Origin: Anodontia alba
Taxonomy: Eukaryota > Mollusca > Bivalvia > Lucinida > Lucinidae
Assembly (NCBI GenBank): GCA_964016985.1
Contig: OZ024827.1
Coordinates: 24,510,933 to 24,574,932 of the forward strand
Length of the DNA: 64,000 nucleotides
Direction of reading: 5' to 3'
Below are positions 10,788 to 22,454 of this stretch, piece after piece. Position 1 is the stretch's first letter; every line of letters begins with the position of its first letter. The notes under the pieces are model-generated. The model ran no database searches and was not told the DNA's origin. It saw only the letters and a list, made by a program, of their open reading frames with translations. A program made the translations under genes and the position numbers.

Positions 10788-11263
10788 TTATAAAAAAAAA
10801 AACAACAAAAAAAACAACAAAAACAACAAAAAAAACACACGTAACATTCGTCGAAATGACCAAGAAGTCGAGCATCGCGGTCATCAATCATGCACTAACC
10901 ACATTGTTCGTTACTTAATTTCGTTATAAAGCCAGCCACTCTACCCGCGTCGTACATGTAATAAAAACCGAATACTACCCCAATATAGCAGAAATAGTAG
11001 AAGTAACCTCTATGCCTATTCCATTGCCATGACTAATTAGAGCGCCGGGTTATGTCTAAATAAGAGCTAAACTGCCAAAGGTAGGGAACAACCTATATAA
11101 ACAATATTCACAAGGCACACTGTGGGTAGTCAGGGATCCGATACTTCTTCAGGTGGATAGCGAGGATTTATCAGCCTGCGTGAATACTTTACTTCCGCCC
11201 CATGGCACTTACAGCTGTAGTGAAGATAAATAGATTCTAAATAGAATGAACTTGTGAGCAATG

Positions 11264-11313
<50 letters not shown>
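11264..11313. repeat. (AC)n microsatellite
   Basis: About 25 dinucleotide units. Short reading frames across it are artefacts of the repeat. Confidence 0.95.
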
Positions 11314-11315
<2 letters not shown>

Positions 11316-11742
11316 ATGAAAAATGCGAAAATGTCAAGTTTTCAGAGCCAGTCTAGTTAGTTTCAAACCAAATATTGCAACCATGAGACTGCGGAGAGAG
11401 ACCTGCGTATGTCAGGGGATGACGATTTCCGCATGGCAAGGCAATTAGCGCTTTCTACACGATGCCACGTGTTCGAATCGTACTGGAAGCGCAATTTAAT
11501 TTAAAAGATTTGCGGAGTTTATTTGTAACTCTTCCATTATCTAGATATAACTGAAATAAATGCATGTACTGATGAAAGGGACGTGCAAAGAAAGTTCATC
11601 CACCAATTAACCAAGTAACCGATTTCTCACACTTTATATAGGGAATTCTTATACTATATGTCACATAGCCAAGTCCACAAGTTAAAATTCACTAAAAATC
11701 TAGTAAGGCTACCGACGCGTTCCCCACATAAAGATATATTTA

Positions 11743-12020
11743 TGTTAAGGGGTTTGATGCAGTTGGTAGATTTTTGTTATTTTGTACAAGAAAGACAACT
11801 AAATAGTTGTGACTTTCTGTATTGTTTCTTGCACACCTAGCCATTTCTAAAAAAAAAAAAAAAACACACACACACAAAAAAAAAAAACAAAAAAACAACA
11901 ACACTCCCTTGGGGAGCAAATTTTCTTCTTTTAGAGTAGACCCTTATTCTCAAGGGGGTGGGGGTGGAGCCAAAACTATCTTAGCAGTGCGGCGGCTCAC
12001 CTGAAAAGTGTATATAGTGC
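11743..12020 (+). mobile_element. Family D element with A-rich expansion
   Basis: TTAAGGGGTTTGATGCAGTT, GGTAGATTTTTG, GACTTTCTGTATTG, CTTTTAGAGTAGACCC and AAAAGTGTATATAG match the family in order. An A/CA-rich tract is expanded at 11850-11902. Confidence 0.65.
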
Positions 12021-12665
12021 AAATCCTGAGAAGTGACATGCCCGTCCATATTGTTATAGCATGCAATAGCATTCAGCAAATGCAACAGCACTTAAGTAAA
12101 TTAATAAAGACATCTAGGGAAATGCCTTTGGAAATGAACTAGTTCAATTCGTTCAAGATTTTTTTCTTGAAACATTTCTGCGCAACATTAGACAATCTTT
12201 TCAGTTATGTAAACTTGTGTAAAATATATTTCAAAATGCATTCGTATGTAAACGTTTAATGCAAAACACAAATGAACAAACGCTGATCTGTGAAGTTTTG
12301 AATCGGTGTTGCCAAAAACTAGGTAGTCTGGTCCGGGAAACTTCGATGTTTCAACTACTGTCATTATTGCCTGTGTGTTTATTGCTCTCAAGGTTAATTC
12401 CTTTTAGAAGCCAGTTGCCTTTCATTTCAGTCTCAATACAAAGCGCCACACAGGATTTCAGCGTGTCTTTCTCACCCAAACCTGAAACCGAATACACACT
12501 GATTTGACCTTCATAACAAAATTCCATTGAAGGGAAAAACAAGGTTGGTGACGAATATATCTGAAATGAAAGACCATGACCAACCATATATTTTGAAGTA
12601 AATTTGATTAAAATCGAACGAAAAGGTTTGATCATTTCGAAATTGTTTTTATGGACTCACCATTT

Positions 12666-12944
12666 CATTACGAAAACACGCCTATGTAATTTTGACCCCC
12701 TTAAACCCCACTTTTATATAGTAAAACTGGGGTTTACAGGGGTATACTTTATTTTTCTGATTTCTGCTCAAAAACATAGATTGTGGGTACTCATTAGAAC
12801 CGCATCGCCGAGGCGGTTCAAACGAGTACCCACAATCTATGTTTAAAGCAGATATATGAAAAATATCAGATTTTTTTACCTGATAATTTTCAGTTTTTGG
12901 AGGTGAAATTTTCTATATATTTGAATAGGCGTGTTTTTGTAATG
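12666..12944 (+). mobile_element. Family A MITE, complete
   Basis: Ends CATTACGAAAAC and GTTTTTGTAATG. Left-arm hairpin AAACCCCA/TGGGGTTT, central palindrome around 12804, right-arm GAAATTTTC segment. Confidence 0.92.
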
Positions 12945-13128
12945 TTGAATATCTACTGAGGCTTTATGACGTCATAAAGCTTTGATGAAATATATAAAAC
13001 CTAAATAAATTCTACAACAATTGTTTACCTCTGTATTTGTGTGTGTAGCTTCTTCTTTAAACAGCATTTGCTGTCAGAAAGAAGATTTCATTAATATTTT
13101 GAAATATTTAGCATCTCAATAAATATTC

Positions 13129-13409
13129 CATCACGAAAACATGCCTATACAATGTTGACCCCCTTAAACCCAACTTTTATATAGTAAAACTGGGGTTTAC
13201 AGGGGTATACATTATTTTCTTATTTTTGCTCAAAACATAGATTGTGTGCACTCATTAGAACCGCCTCACCGAGGCGGTTCTAACGAGTACCAACAATCTA
13301 TGTTTTGAGCAAAAACATGAAAAATATCAGATTTTTTTTTATCTGAAATTTTTCATCTTTTTTGATGGTAAAATTCTCAATGTATTTGAATAGGCGTGTT
13401 TTCGTAATG
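13129..13409 (+). mobile_element. Family A MITE, complete
   Basis: Ends CATCACGAAAAC and GTTTTCGTAATG. The palindrome GAACCGCCTCACCGAGG lies at about 13258-13275. It sits 184 bp after the copy at 12666 in the same orientation. Confidence 0.92.
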
Positions 13410-13920
13410 CAAATGGCGCCATTCTTGATACAGATTTTGTAATCTTGAAATATCTTTGACTTGCTCAAGTTTCATTCGATTTTGATCAGATTTGCATCAA
13501 AATACAGCTCTTGTCAAGAAATTTTATTTCATGTTAATTATCACCGAACTTCCTTTCCCTTTGATGTATTTCATGGCTATGTTTGGTATTATAAAATTGA
13601 GAAATTGACCGCAGTTCGTACATGTAATTCAAAGAAAGTGTGTTGATGCTGAATATACCTGCAACCTTGATTATCTATAGACAGCTGTTTAATGTACGTC
13701 TAGTTTTTCTATGGCAGAAAAAAATATTCATCACCAGCTATATTTGTTCAAATACAGACCATATGTTTTCTTATTACTTGAAGTAATACAAATCAATAAT
13801 GTTTGATTTACCCTCTTACATGTATGTATAGATGTCTTTCATATATATTGTGCTTGTATTATATAAACAAAATCTCCATGTATAGTGGGATCGACTTTAA
13901 TGAAATAAAATAAAATGAAT

Positions 13921-14074
13921 GAGTATTATTGTTTATTATTATTATTATTATTATTAAGACATTTGATGACATATTTCATATCCACCCCAGGAAACAGGGC
14001 TTGACAATTTCCATGACATTAAAACCTTTTTTTTTCTGTGAACAGGAAAGATAACAAATGACTGCGCTAAGGGA
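13921..14074 (-). mobile_element. Decayed B5-type TTAA MITE with (ATT)n end
   Basis: The right end GCGCTAAGGGA meets TTAA (14075-14078). The body has the CAGGAAACAGGGCTTGACA hairpin motif. An (ATT)n tract at about 13925-13957 takes the place of the left end. Confidence 0.5.
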
Positions 14075-14233
14075 TTAAAAACGATATGGTTATTTACGAC
14101 ATATGCCTTAAAATTTGTTTATGACATATTCCTGTTTTCGTATGACGCGGCTCCGCTGGAATGCATGTGGTATTGTTTTGCTTGCATTTCCATATCTGCC
14201 AAAACGTCAGGAACGGACCTTCGGACATGGGAG

Positions 14234-14300
14234 CCCAGCGAAGATTCCGAATAGCCTGCGCTTTTGCGCAGGCTAATCGGAATCTTCGCTGGGCGCATTT
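14234..14300. repeat. Family H hairpin (CCAGCGAAG type)
   Basis: GCCCAGCGAAGATTCCGAAT and its mirror image ending TCTTCGCTGGGC. A second imperfect hairpin follows at 14331-14397. Confidence 0.75.
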
Positions 14301-14330
14301 TGGAAGGACAAAAATGCAAAATTTCTTCAT

Positions 14331-14397
14331 GCGGACAACGAAGACTCTAATCAGGCTGCGCGGATGAGCACGCTGATTTGGTTCCTCGTTGGGCGCA
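14331..14397. repeat. Second family H hairpin of a pair
   Basis: GCGGACAACGAAGACTCTAA with a mismatched right arm ending CCTCGTTGGGCGCACATGTC. The paired layout with the preceding hairpin recurs at 2.36-2.53 kb. Confidence 0.6.
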
Positions 14398-14444
14398 CAT
14401 GTCAGAAGGTACGTTTTCTCACATTACGGTTCATATGGCTTCTG

Positions 14445-14665
14445 CAGATTAGGCAGGGGTAATCAATCACGAACTGAATTGTAAAAGCACTTGAGAGAAC
14501 CTGCGTATTAAATTTGATAATGAAAATGTAAAAAATATAAGACATAAATTTTGTGAATGACGCAAGAATTATATGAACGCATTAAAAGTAGGATTTTGGA
14601 CTGCTCTTGCGTTTATTATGTTGATTATAGACATAACTTTCACAGGTTAATTACCGGAAATTGGG
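14445..14665 (+). repeat. Family F repeat fragment
   Basis: GGTAATCAATCACGAACTGA, CCTGCGTATTAAATTTGA, GTGAATGACGCAAGAATTAT and TTAATTACCGGAAATT match the fuller copies at 20.5 and 22.5 kb. It ends at a CA microsatellite. Confidence 0.65.
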
Positions 14666-14686
14666 ACACACACACACACACACGCG

Positions 14687-14742
<56 letters not shown>
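14666..14742. repeat. (CA)n/(CG)n alternating purine-pyrimidine tract
   Basis: CA repeats contain an internal CGCGCGCGCGCG block at about 14683-14695. Such alternating tracts favour Z-DNA. Confidence 0.95.
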
Positions 14743-14747
<5 letters not shown>

Positions 14748-14756
14748 TCCTGGGGT

Positions 14757-14985
14757 TTATAAAAAGGGAATTGATACACTTTTAGGGTAAGGTAACGCTC
14801 TCAAAATTGTTTGCATCCCTTTCAAAAAGGGGTCTACTTTAAAAGAAAGGAATTTGCTTCCTTTTTTAAGAAATGGGAACTTAGTGAGCAGAAAAGCGAT
14901 CAGGAAGAAGTCACAAAAGTTGTTTCCCCGACAAAAAAATGGCGGAGTATCTACCAAGTGTATCCAGTCCCTTTTATAATCTTTC
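14757..14985 (-). mobile_element. Family D element (reversed form at start)
   Basis: GGGGTCTACTTTAAAAGAAA, AATTTGCTTCC, ACAAAAGTTGTTTCC, GGCGGAGTATCTACCAAGTG and CAGTCCC follow in the family D order. The AAAAGGGGTC/GATACACTTTTAGGG end pairs with the right end. Confidence 0.6.
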
Positions 14986-15037
14986 TGACATTATGATTTT
15001 GGTGCTACCGCAAAAATTGACTACTTCACTGTGTAGT

Positions 15038-15299
15038 CATTACGAAAACGTGTATTCAAATATATCAAAAATTTCACCGTTTTCAGATAAAAATTCTGAT
15101 ATTTTTCATATTTCTGCTCAAAACATAGATTGTGGGTACTCGTTAGAACCGCCTCGCCGAAGCGGTTCTAAGGAGTACCTACGATCTATGTTTTTGACCA
15201 GAAATATGAAAAATAATGTATACCCCTGTAAACCCCTGTCTTACTATATAAAAGTGGGGTTTAAGGGGGTCAAAATTATATAGGTATATTTTCGTGATG
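15038..15299 (-). mobile_element. Family A MITE, complete (reverse)
   Basis: Ends CATTACGAAAAC and TTTTCGTGATG. The centre reads GAACCGCCTCGCCGAAGC with a mismatched right half (CTAAGGAGTACC). Confidence 0.92.
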
Positions 15300-15855
15300 C
15301 TTTATCAGACAACGACAGTAGGAAATCAATATTTACTATCAGCAGAAGCTGAAAGTTCAGAAAGCATCGGAATACCTTGCTGATACAACTGTATATATTC
15401 TCCCACTACACAGGTTATCTTGATTCTTGATATACTGGCTAATGCAAAGTTTATGTTTATGACCCTAATAAAGTTTTCTAACATCTCCGTTTGATAAGAA
15501 TGAATGATAATAAAAGTACTACAGAAGCAAAAACAAACTACTACTATTGCTACTGCTACTGGTACTATAAAAACAAATCAATTTTATGACAATATAAAAC
15601 CTGCATGTTCATTTCTACAACGAGAATTCGTGATTTAATTAAAAACTGTTGGGCCTTTATAGGGATGATTGGCAGTTTTATACACAAAAAAAATGAAGAG
15701 AACGAAAGAATAAACATTCTACTCAGCTATTGAACAATTCACGTGTATCAGTGTGTCAATCAACCTAACTGATTAACATGCATGGTGATATTTGTTTTGC
15801 TGATTGATTTTGCGAGTAGTGACGACCCGCAACACAACGACTTTACTGTTAAGTT

Positions 15856-16228
15856 ACCCAGTTGTAGCATTCTGCTTAAATCATCACGAAAACATGCCTA
15901 TATAATACTGACCCCCTTAAATCCCACTTTTATATAGTAAAACTGGGGTTTACAGGGGTATACATTATTTTTCTTATTTCTGCTCAAAAACATAGGTTAT
16001 GGGTACTCGTTAGAACCGCCTCGGCGAGGCGGTTCTAACGAGTACCCACAATCTATGTTTTGAGCAGAAATGTGAAAAATATCAGAGCTTTTTATCTGAA
16101 AATAATCAGTTTTTTGGAGGTAAAATTTTCTATCTATTTGAATAGGCATGTTTTCGTAGTGATGTATATCGGCCCAGCAGTATTCCGATAACGGTCCGAT
16201 ATAGATTTAAGCAGAATGCTGGTTGGGT
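15856..16228. mobile_element. Family C hairpin split by a family A insertion
   Basis: The left arm ACCCAGTTGTAGCATTCTGC lies at 15856-15881. The matching right arm with CGATAACGGTCCGATATAG and GCAGAATGCTGGTTGGGT lies at 16162-16228. A complete family A element sits exactly between, so the hairpin element is the older one. Confidence 0.8.
15882..16161 (+). mobile_element. Family A MITE nested in a family C hairpin
   Basis: Ends CATCACGAAAAC and GTTTTCGTAGTG, with a perfect GAACCGCCTCGGCGAGGCGG centre. No clear target-site duplication separates it from the host hairpin. Confidence 0.92.
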
Positions 16229-16229
16229 T

Positions 16230-16700
16230 AACAACTTTACTGTTTATACAATGTATACTCCGCTGTTTCCCTATAATAGATCGTGACAATATGTGTTCGA
16301 GGCATGGGTATATTTTTATAAGCCATTTTCTATATTTTTTTCTGCTTTTCAGCCGGACTCTACATGTACATAATTTGTTTTGTTAATTCTATCAATATTT
16401 TGTACATGTACTATAGATGTATGAATATGTCTTGCAGTATTGTATAAATTAAATGTCTTCTTTTCTTCCATACTGTACAGTAGAAACGACATAAGTTCCA
16501 TGGTTCTAGATAAGACAGATAACCAGGTATTTATATAATGAAAGTTACTGAATTATTGGGTCTAAATGTAATTTATTCCGTAATTGTTAGTCCTCGAGTC
16601 GATTAATGGGTCCTTTCAAGTCGATTGTTGGGTATTTTTTTTTTAATATATATATAAACGTGAAATTAACATGGAGGACCCAACATATATATATATATAT
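16230..16700. other. AT-rich interval without recognised feature
   Basis: No gene or known repeat was recognised. A short (AT)n stretch lies at about 16686-16702. Confidence 0.4.
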
Positions 16701-16800
16701 AAGTGAAGATACGAGCGTACCTAGGAAATGCCATGACCACGAAGCACAACCTTCCCGATGCATCAAAAGAAGGAGTAACAAATTATGACATAACAAACAC
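16700..16800 (+). mobile_element. Family E repeat fragment
   Basis: AAGTGAAGATACGAGC, GAAGCACAACCTTCCC and GCATCAAAAGAAGGAG match the start of family E as seen at 50.35 and 63.56 kb. Confidence 0.6.
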
Positions 16801-17019
16801 TTCGCATGTCGAATACATAGTAAGATACATTTTCTTGCGTGCTGTGATCCGTATATCTGCGACAATTCTCCACATCGTTACTATGCCTCACACTTTACAA
16901 AGCATCTGCTGCAATTTCATTTCATACACAGATTGTAGACACCAATAATACTGAATTTAGTAACAAAATTATAGATTCCAGACACTATTTCCGTCTGTTG
17001 GGCAATGTCTGTGCAATTT

Positions 17020-17066
17020 ACAGGTCTGATTAGGCTGCGCGGATGCGCAGTCTGATCAGAGCCGTT
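17020..17066. repeat. Short family H hairpin
   Basis: GGTCTGATTAGGCTGCGCG mirrored by GCGCAGTCTGATCAGAGCC. Confidence 0.65.
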
Positions 17067-17354
17067 TTATGCACTTATGTGGTTTTGTAGGGATCGTCCA
17101 TCTATATTCTTTTACATTTCAATTGATGTTTTTTTAATGAAAAACATGATAATTGATTTATTGACGTCTTACTTCGAGGTCAATTTCGATGTCAGTGTTT
17201 CCCGGAATTTCATGACGTTATCTTGTTGTACACCGTTTTTAACAACGTCATTCTATTTGGATATTCTGCTGAAGATCATTTATGTGAAAGCGTTTCAGGA
17301 TTTGAAAAATTATTGAAACTCTTTGAATGACGTACAACATTGTAAAAATAAATT

Positions 17355-17920
<566 letters not shown>

Positions 17921-18622
17921 TTAATATTCGTGGGGATCTTAGAAAAGATGCCACCAAGCTTTCAAAGATTTTCAGATTTTCTCTCATAATGGAGCCCTTC
18001 TAATATTATCAACTGCCATACTTGGACATCTTTACGTTTAAACATACTTCTAATGTTTGAAAAAGTTCATTTTATTACCTGTTGTTGTGTCTAAAACTGT
18101 TGGATGAGTGTTGTCTGATCTGGCTCTTCATTGCTTGCTCAGGGAGGTCTTTTCGTAGCCTAGCCACTATATAGGCGTTTAAATGAATGATATGGAAATA
18201 AAGCCACTTACTTGCATTAAAATGATAAGGATAATATTTTTTAGCTAGTCTACTTTCCTTTTTCAATTATTACTTAGCCAGTATGTATATTGGAGACGCT
18301 ACCAAATAGGCTTGCTATCATTACATGTAAGAATTTGACTATCTTTCATGAAAACAAAAAGAAAAATGTCTTGTCAGACTAGTACCTAATCTGGTCTTTT
18401 TCCCATTATGTTATGCTACATTTTCATTCTCACTAACTTTCGATCTCATTTACTTCCGGTTTTGCTAAAGACAATTTGTTGTATGAAAGCTGGTTCATTG
18501 AATGTACTTTCATTAACCCTTATATCCCTAAATTGTATCTTATTGACTATTCAATCACTCAGTTTTAACAAATCCATTATATCGACAAAGTGTAGACTAA
18601 TTTCTTCTATCAGTGCAGATCT

Positions 18623-18818
18623 AGACTGGCTCCAGTGAGAATTTTTTTTTTAATCCTGTTTGATAGTCCACTAAAATAAAACCAAAATAATATCATGCCT
18701 ATAAAGGCTAGTCACTTATGACCGGCCTTTATAGTCATAATATTATTTTGGTTTTATTTCTGTGGATTATCAAACAGGATTATAAGGGAAAATATTCACG
18801 GGAGACTGGAGCCAGTCT
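18623..18818. mobile_element. Family J palindromic element
   Basis: Ends AGACTGGCTCCAGT and ACTGGAGCCAGTCT. Long arms contain TGATAGTCCACTAAAATAAA and its mirror. The centre is GCCTATAAAGGCTAGTCACT with its inverse. A second copy is at 23.3 kb. Confidence 0.85.
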
Positions 18819-19048
18819 AACCCAGATCATGTAAAACAATGTTATCAGAAAAAGTCTATTTGGAGACAAATTTAATCAAATGAAGTCTGCCTAATTTTCT
18901 GCAAAAAATAAGAAAACGGGGATTTTAATAACTCGTTTTTCAGTAGGTCAGAATATTTAAGCTTTCAACTTTTGAACCGCTTTAAAGTATTTGCACTAAG
19001 TTATGCTTCACCGCTTTTCAGCACGCGGCTTAATGAACCAAAATGTTT

Positions 19049-19349
19049 CATCACGAAAACATGCCTATATAATTATGACCCCCTTAAACCCCACTTTTAT
19101 ATAGTAAAACTGGGGTTTAGAGGGGTATACATTATTTTTCTTGTTTCTGCTCAAAAACATAGATTGTGGGTACTCGTTAGAACCGCCTCGCCGAGGCCTC
19201 ACCGAGGCCTCGCCGAGGCGGTTCTAACAAGTACCCACAATCTATGTTTTGAGCAGAAATATGACAAATATTAGGATTTTTTATCTGAAAATTTTCATTT
19301 TTTCATGGTAAAATTTTCAGTATATTTGAATAGACGTGTTTTCCTAATG
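19049..19349 (+). mobile_element. Family A MITE with expanded centre
   Basis: Ends CATCACGAAAAC and GTTTTCCTAATG. The palindrome centre CCTCGCCGAGG is repeated in tandem (CCTCACCGAGG, CCTCGCCGAGG) at about 19187-19219, which makes this copy about 20 bp longer than most. Confidence 0.92.
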
Positions 19350-19619
19350 TTCTAAACTATTTTTAATGTTTTAAACACAATCATAAGAAGTTATGCTTCA
19401 TTTAAATAGAAGTCAGACAAAACCCTCAATTCCCCACTGTACATAGTAAAAAGCGAATATGATATGATATCGCCGAAGCGGGTTGCAGGAATTATGAGGA
19501 GATCCTCATCATACATGTATGGGCTAGGGCAAGCGCAAAATGGTCTTTGTAAATAGGAATCGCACAGGGGTACAATTATACATCGTTAAGCGAATTTCTC
19601 GCCTTTTAACCCTTATCCT

Positions 19620-19790
19620 GCTGAACCCGGACAGACCCTGTTTTCGCAAACATTGTAGGTGCAGATCAGTTGGCTTCTGTATCTGCACTGTTTGTCACAT
19701 GAATTTATGTCAACAATCTGTATCATTTTACCTGATTGGCTGAAAATTAGAAGTGGGTGTGGCATCTTTATTTATTCAGCATGACAAGGG
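19620..19790 (+). mobile_element. TTAA MITE, subfamily B1, clean TTAA flanks
   Basis: TTAA at 19616-19619 and 19791-19794. Starts CCCTTATCCTGCTGAACC, ends TTCAGCATGACAAGGG. Internal hairpin GTAGGTGCAGATC/GTATCTGCACTG and GAAGTGGGTGTGGC. Confidence 0.85.
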
Positions 19791-19884
19791 TTAAATTTTT
19801 AAATCTGAGTTCAGTTCGTATTGTTCTTTGTTACATGCATGTTTTAATGAGCTCAGTCACCAGATTTTTCTCCTTTTCACCATA

Positions 19885-20233
19885 CAGTCGAACCTCAATA
19901 GCTCGAACACCGAAGGCTCATTTACCATGGCTAATTCGAACTCGTTTTTGAGTCCCAACGAAATTCTTCCGATAGCTCAAGAAAACAAATATTTAGGGAA
20001 ATTTTATCATGAAAGTGTATGTTGTGTGTACTCATTAGAATCGCCTCATCGAGGCGATTCTAATGAGTACACTCAACATATCATTGCTGTGTAGAAGATC
20101 GAAAAGAGTTCCTAAATTACCGCCATTTGCTTCCTGACCTGGCGCCATGATTAACCCTCAGCGGCTCGAACTACCCATATCTCGAACAAATTTCCTTGGT
20201 CTCAAAGACGTTCGAGCCATTGAAGTTCGACTG
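19885..20233. mobile_element. pogo/Tigger-like MITE with TA duplication
   Basis: Starts CAGTCGAACCTCAATAGCTC and ends GAGCCATTGAAGTTCGACTG, with TA on both sides. These ends are typical of Tc1-mariner/pogo elements. There is no transposase frame. A palindrome related to the family A core (about 20018-20081) sits inside. Confidence 0.8.
20018..20081. repeat. Palindrome related to family A core
   Basis: GTACTCATTAGAATCGCCTC is mirrored by GAGGCGATTCTAATGAGTAC. It resembles the family A centre but with ATCG in place of ACCG, and lacks family A arms. Confidence 0.75.
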
Positions 20234-20317
20234 TATTATGTAATGAAATGTCATGGCTTACATTGTACATACATTTAGATAAGAAGGATGCTTAGGTGAA
20301 CATTTTCATATGTCTCC

Positions 20318-20412
20318 GCGAGAAGCAAATAATGTGGGTACTTATTAGAAGCGCCTCTATGAGGCGCTTCTAATAAGTGCTCACAATATATGTTTTCTGG
20401 AGAAATAAGAAG
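20318..20412. mobile_element. Variant A2 palindrome element
   Basis: GTGGGTACTTATTAGAAGCG and its mirror around CCTCTATGAGG, then ATATATGTTTTCTGGAGAAA. The element at 36.3 kb has the same GAGGCGCTTCTAAT variant core. Confidence 0.7.
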
Positions 20413-20483
20413 TATACAAGCATATTATTGTTGAAAAAACTGTCTTATCTGAAGAGATGACTTAGAAGTATACATTTCACGTA

Positions 20484-20601
20484 GGTGTGTTAATATTATG
20501 AGAATCAATAAAATAAAATGTTGAACAGCAGCTTTTGTAATTAGTCTTGTCATTAGAAAAGGAGCATTGGAACATTTGCGAGCAAAAAAGTCCAGACAAG
20601 T

Positions 20602-20669
<68 letters not shown>

Positions 20670-21140
20670 ATCAGACTTCGCAGTCGCTGTGTCCAACGCT
20701 TACGAAGTGGCAATAGAGAATGTGTACTAGTTACCAGGCGGTGTAAATAACTAAAAGGAGAAAGTCATAATCAGCAAGTTCTTATTTCGGTATGGCAGAA
20801 AGTGTCTTTTTCTCAAAGCAGGGCTCAGGTGGAATTGGGGTTATGTTTGGTCTTCTGCGTTTCCTCACAGCTTCCGTCGAATAGGCCACGATAATCAATC
20901 ATTAACTAAAGGCAAACGAACTTGAGTGTGCCTGCGTAATTTGACAATGCAAGTAAATAGAACACCACATAAATTCTGTGAATGACGCACGAATCAAGCT
21001 TGAAAGCATTTAGAACAAAAATATGGTTCTAATACCAGCATGGCATTGCCTCGTTGCGCCTATACCGACAATACGCAGAATAATTACCAGAATCTAAATT
21101 CTAAGCTAAACTGTTTTAACTGTGTTGATTGTATTGTTTT
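20484..21140 (+). repeat. Family F repeat, about 650 bp, with (CA)n inside
   Basis: Collinear with 22453-23280. Shared landmarks: TTGTCATTAGAAA, AAAGCAGGG, TGTTTGGTCTTC, GATAATCAATCATTAACTAA, GCCTGCGTAATTTGACAATG, GTGAATGACGCA, AAGCTTGAAAGCATTTAGAA and the GGCATTGC..TGCGCCTATA region. It contains no long frame. Confidence 0.75.
20603..20667. repeat. (CA)n microsatellite
   Basis: About 32 units, lying inside the family F copy next to a CTGATCAGACTTCGCAG hairpin half. Confidence 0.95.
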
Positions 21141-21244
21141 CAAGAAATGATTATTATGTGTGGGGAAAACCTCAATAACAACGGAGTCTTGCTGTGTGAC
21201 TTTCTCTGTTGAGAAAACATAACGTTTGACATATGCACCCGTCG

Positions 21245-21507
21245 ATTACGAAAACACGCCTATTCCAATATATAGAAAATTTCACCTCCAAAAACTGAAA
21301 AAAAAAAAAAAAAAATCAGATAAAAAAAAAAAAACCCTGATATTTTTCATATTTCTGCTCAAAACATAGATAGTGGGTACTCGTTAGAACCGTCTATGTT
21401 TTTGAGCTGAAATAAGAAAAACAATGTATACCACTGTAAATCCCAGTTTTACTATATAAAAGTGGGGTTTAAGGGGGTCGACATTATATAGGCATGTTTT
21501 CGTGATG
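21245..21507 (-). mobile_element. Family A MITE with deleted centre (reverse)
   Basis: Ends ATTACGAAAAC and GTTTTCGTGATG. GTACTCGTTAGAACCG jumps directly to TCTATGTTTTTGAGC, so one side of the central palindrome is lost. A-runs are expanded near 21299-21333. Confidence 0.88.
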
Positions 21508-21647
21508 GAAGACTCAAACCTGTCTTCGCATCCGGTTATCCGCGCAGTCCGATCAGAGTCTTCGTTGTCCGCATCAAGAAATTTTGCAATTTTTGCTATT
21601 CAAAATGCTCATATGTGTTATGGAGAATTAAGAAAAATACAAACAAA

Positions 21648-21914
21648 CATCACGAAAACATGCCTATATAATTTGACCCCCATAAACCCCACTTTTATAA
21701 CGTAAAACTGGGGTTTACAGGGATATACATTATTTATCTTATTTCTGTTCAAAAACATAGATTGTGGGTACTCATTAGAACCGCCTCATCGAGTACCCAC
21801 AATCTATGTTTTGAGCAGAAATAAGAAAAAAAATATCAGAATTTTTCATATGAAAATTTTCATTTTTTGGTGGTAAAATTCTCAATGTATTTGAATAGGC
21901 ATATTTTCGTAATG
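21648..21914 (+). mobile_element. Family A MITE with shortened centre
   Basis: Ends CATCACGAAAAC and TTTTCGTAATG. The centre collapses to GAACCGCCTCATCGAGTACC, so part of the right half-palindrome is missing. Confidence 0.9.
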
Positions 21915-21977
21915 CTATGTTTGAAAAAAGTGTCTTATGAAGAGCAATGGCTTAGAAGTATACATTTCACATAGGTC

Positions 21978-22250
21978 CTTACGAAAACACGCCTATTGAA
22001 ATATAGAGAAAATTTTCACCCCAAAAAACTGAAAATTTTCAGATAAAAAACTCTGTTTTTCATATTTTTGCTCAAAACATAGATTATGGGTACTCGTTAG
22101 AACCGCCTCGGCGAGGCGGTTCTAACAAGTACCAACACTCTATATTTTTGAGAGAAATAAGAAAAAATGTATACCCCTGTAAACCCCAGTTTTACTATAT
22201 AGAAGTGAGGCTTTAGGGGGTCAAATTATATTAGGTATGTTTTCGTGATG
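21978..22250 (-). mobile_element. Family A MITE, complete (reverse)
   Basis: Ends CTTACGAAAAC and GTTTTCGTGATG, with centre GAACCGCCTCGGCGAGGCGG. Only 63 bp separate it from the copy ending at 21914, and that spacer matches sequence beside the A2 element at 20.4 kb. Confidence 0.9.
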
Positions 22251-22261
22251 TTTTCTGAGCA

Positions 22262-22454
22262 AGCTTAGTATTTGTGCACATTCTTCCGCCTGAAACTGAC
22301 AATTGCCCTTCTTGAATCAGCGGAAGGGAGAGAATGGCCGCAGAAAATATTTCATGAACAATCGCTACGAAATAATGTTGCCGCACCCGGTGGGGATCGA
22401 ACCCGCGACCTCCTGATCACCAGTCAGACGCGCATCCGAGCCACCGAGGCCGGA
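22262..22454 (-). mobile_element. tRNA-derived SINE, 3'-truncated
   Basis: The reverse strand has the head GGCCTCGGTGGCTCGGATGC with B-box GGTTCGATCCCC, then the body to CAGTTTCAGGCGGAAGAATG. The 3' third (CTTAGAGGACTAAG onward) is missing. Confidence 0.85.

Noticed and set aside
15880..16160. Family A copies as CRISPR repeats
   Set aside because: Copies are about 280 bp, irregularly spaced, in both orientations and diverged. Nothing like a repeat-spacer array exists.
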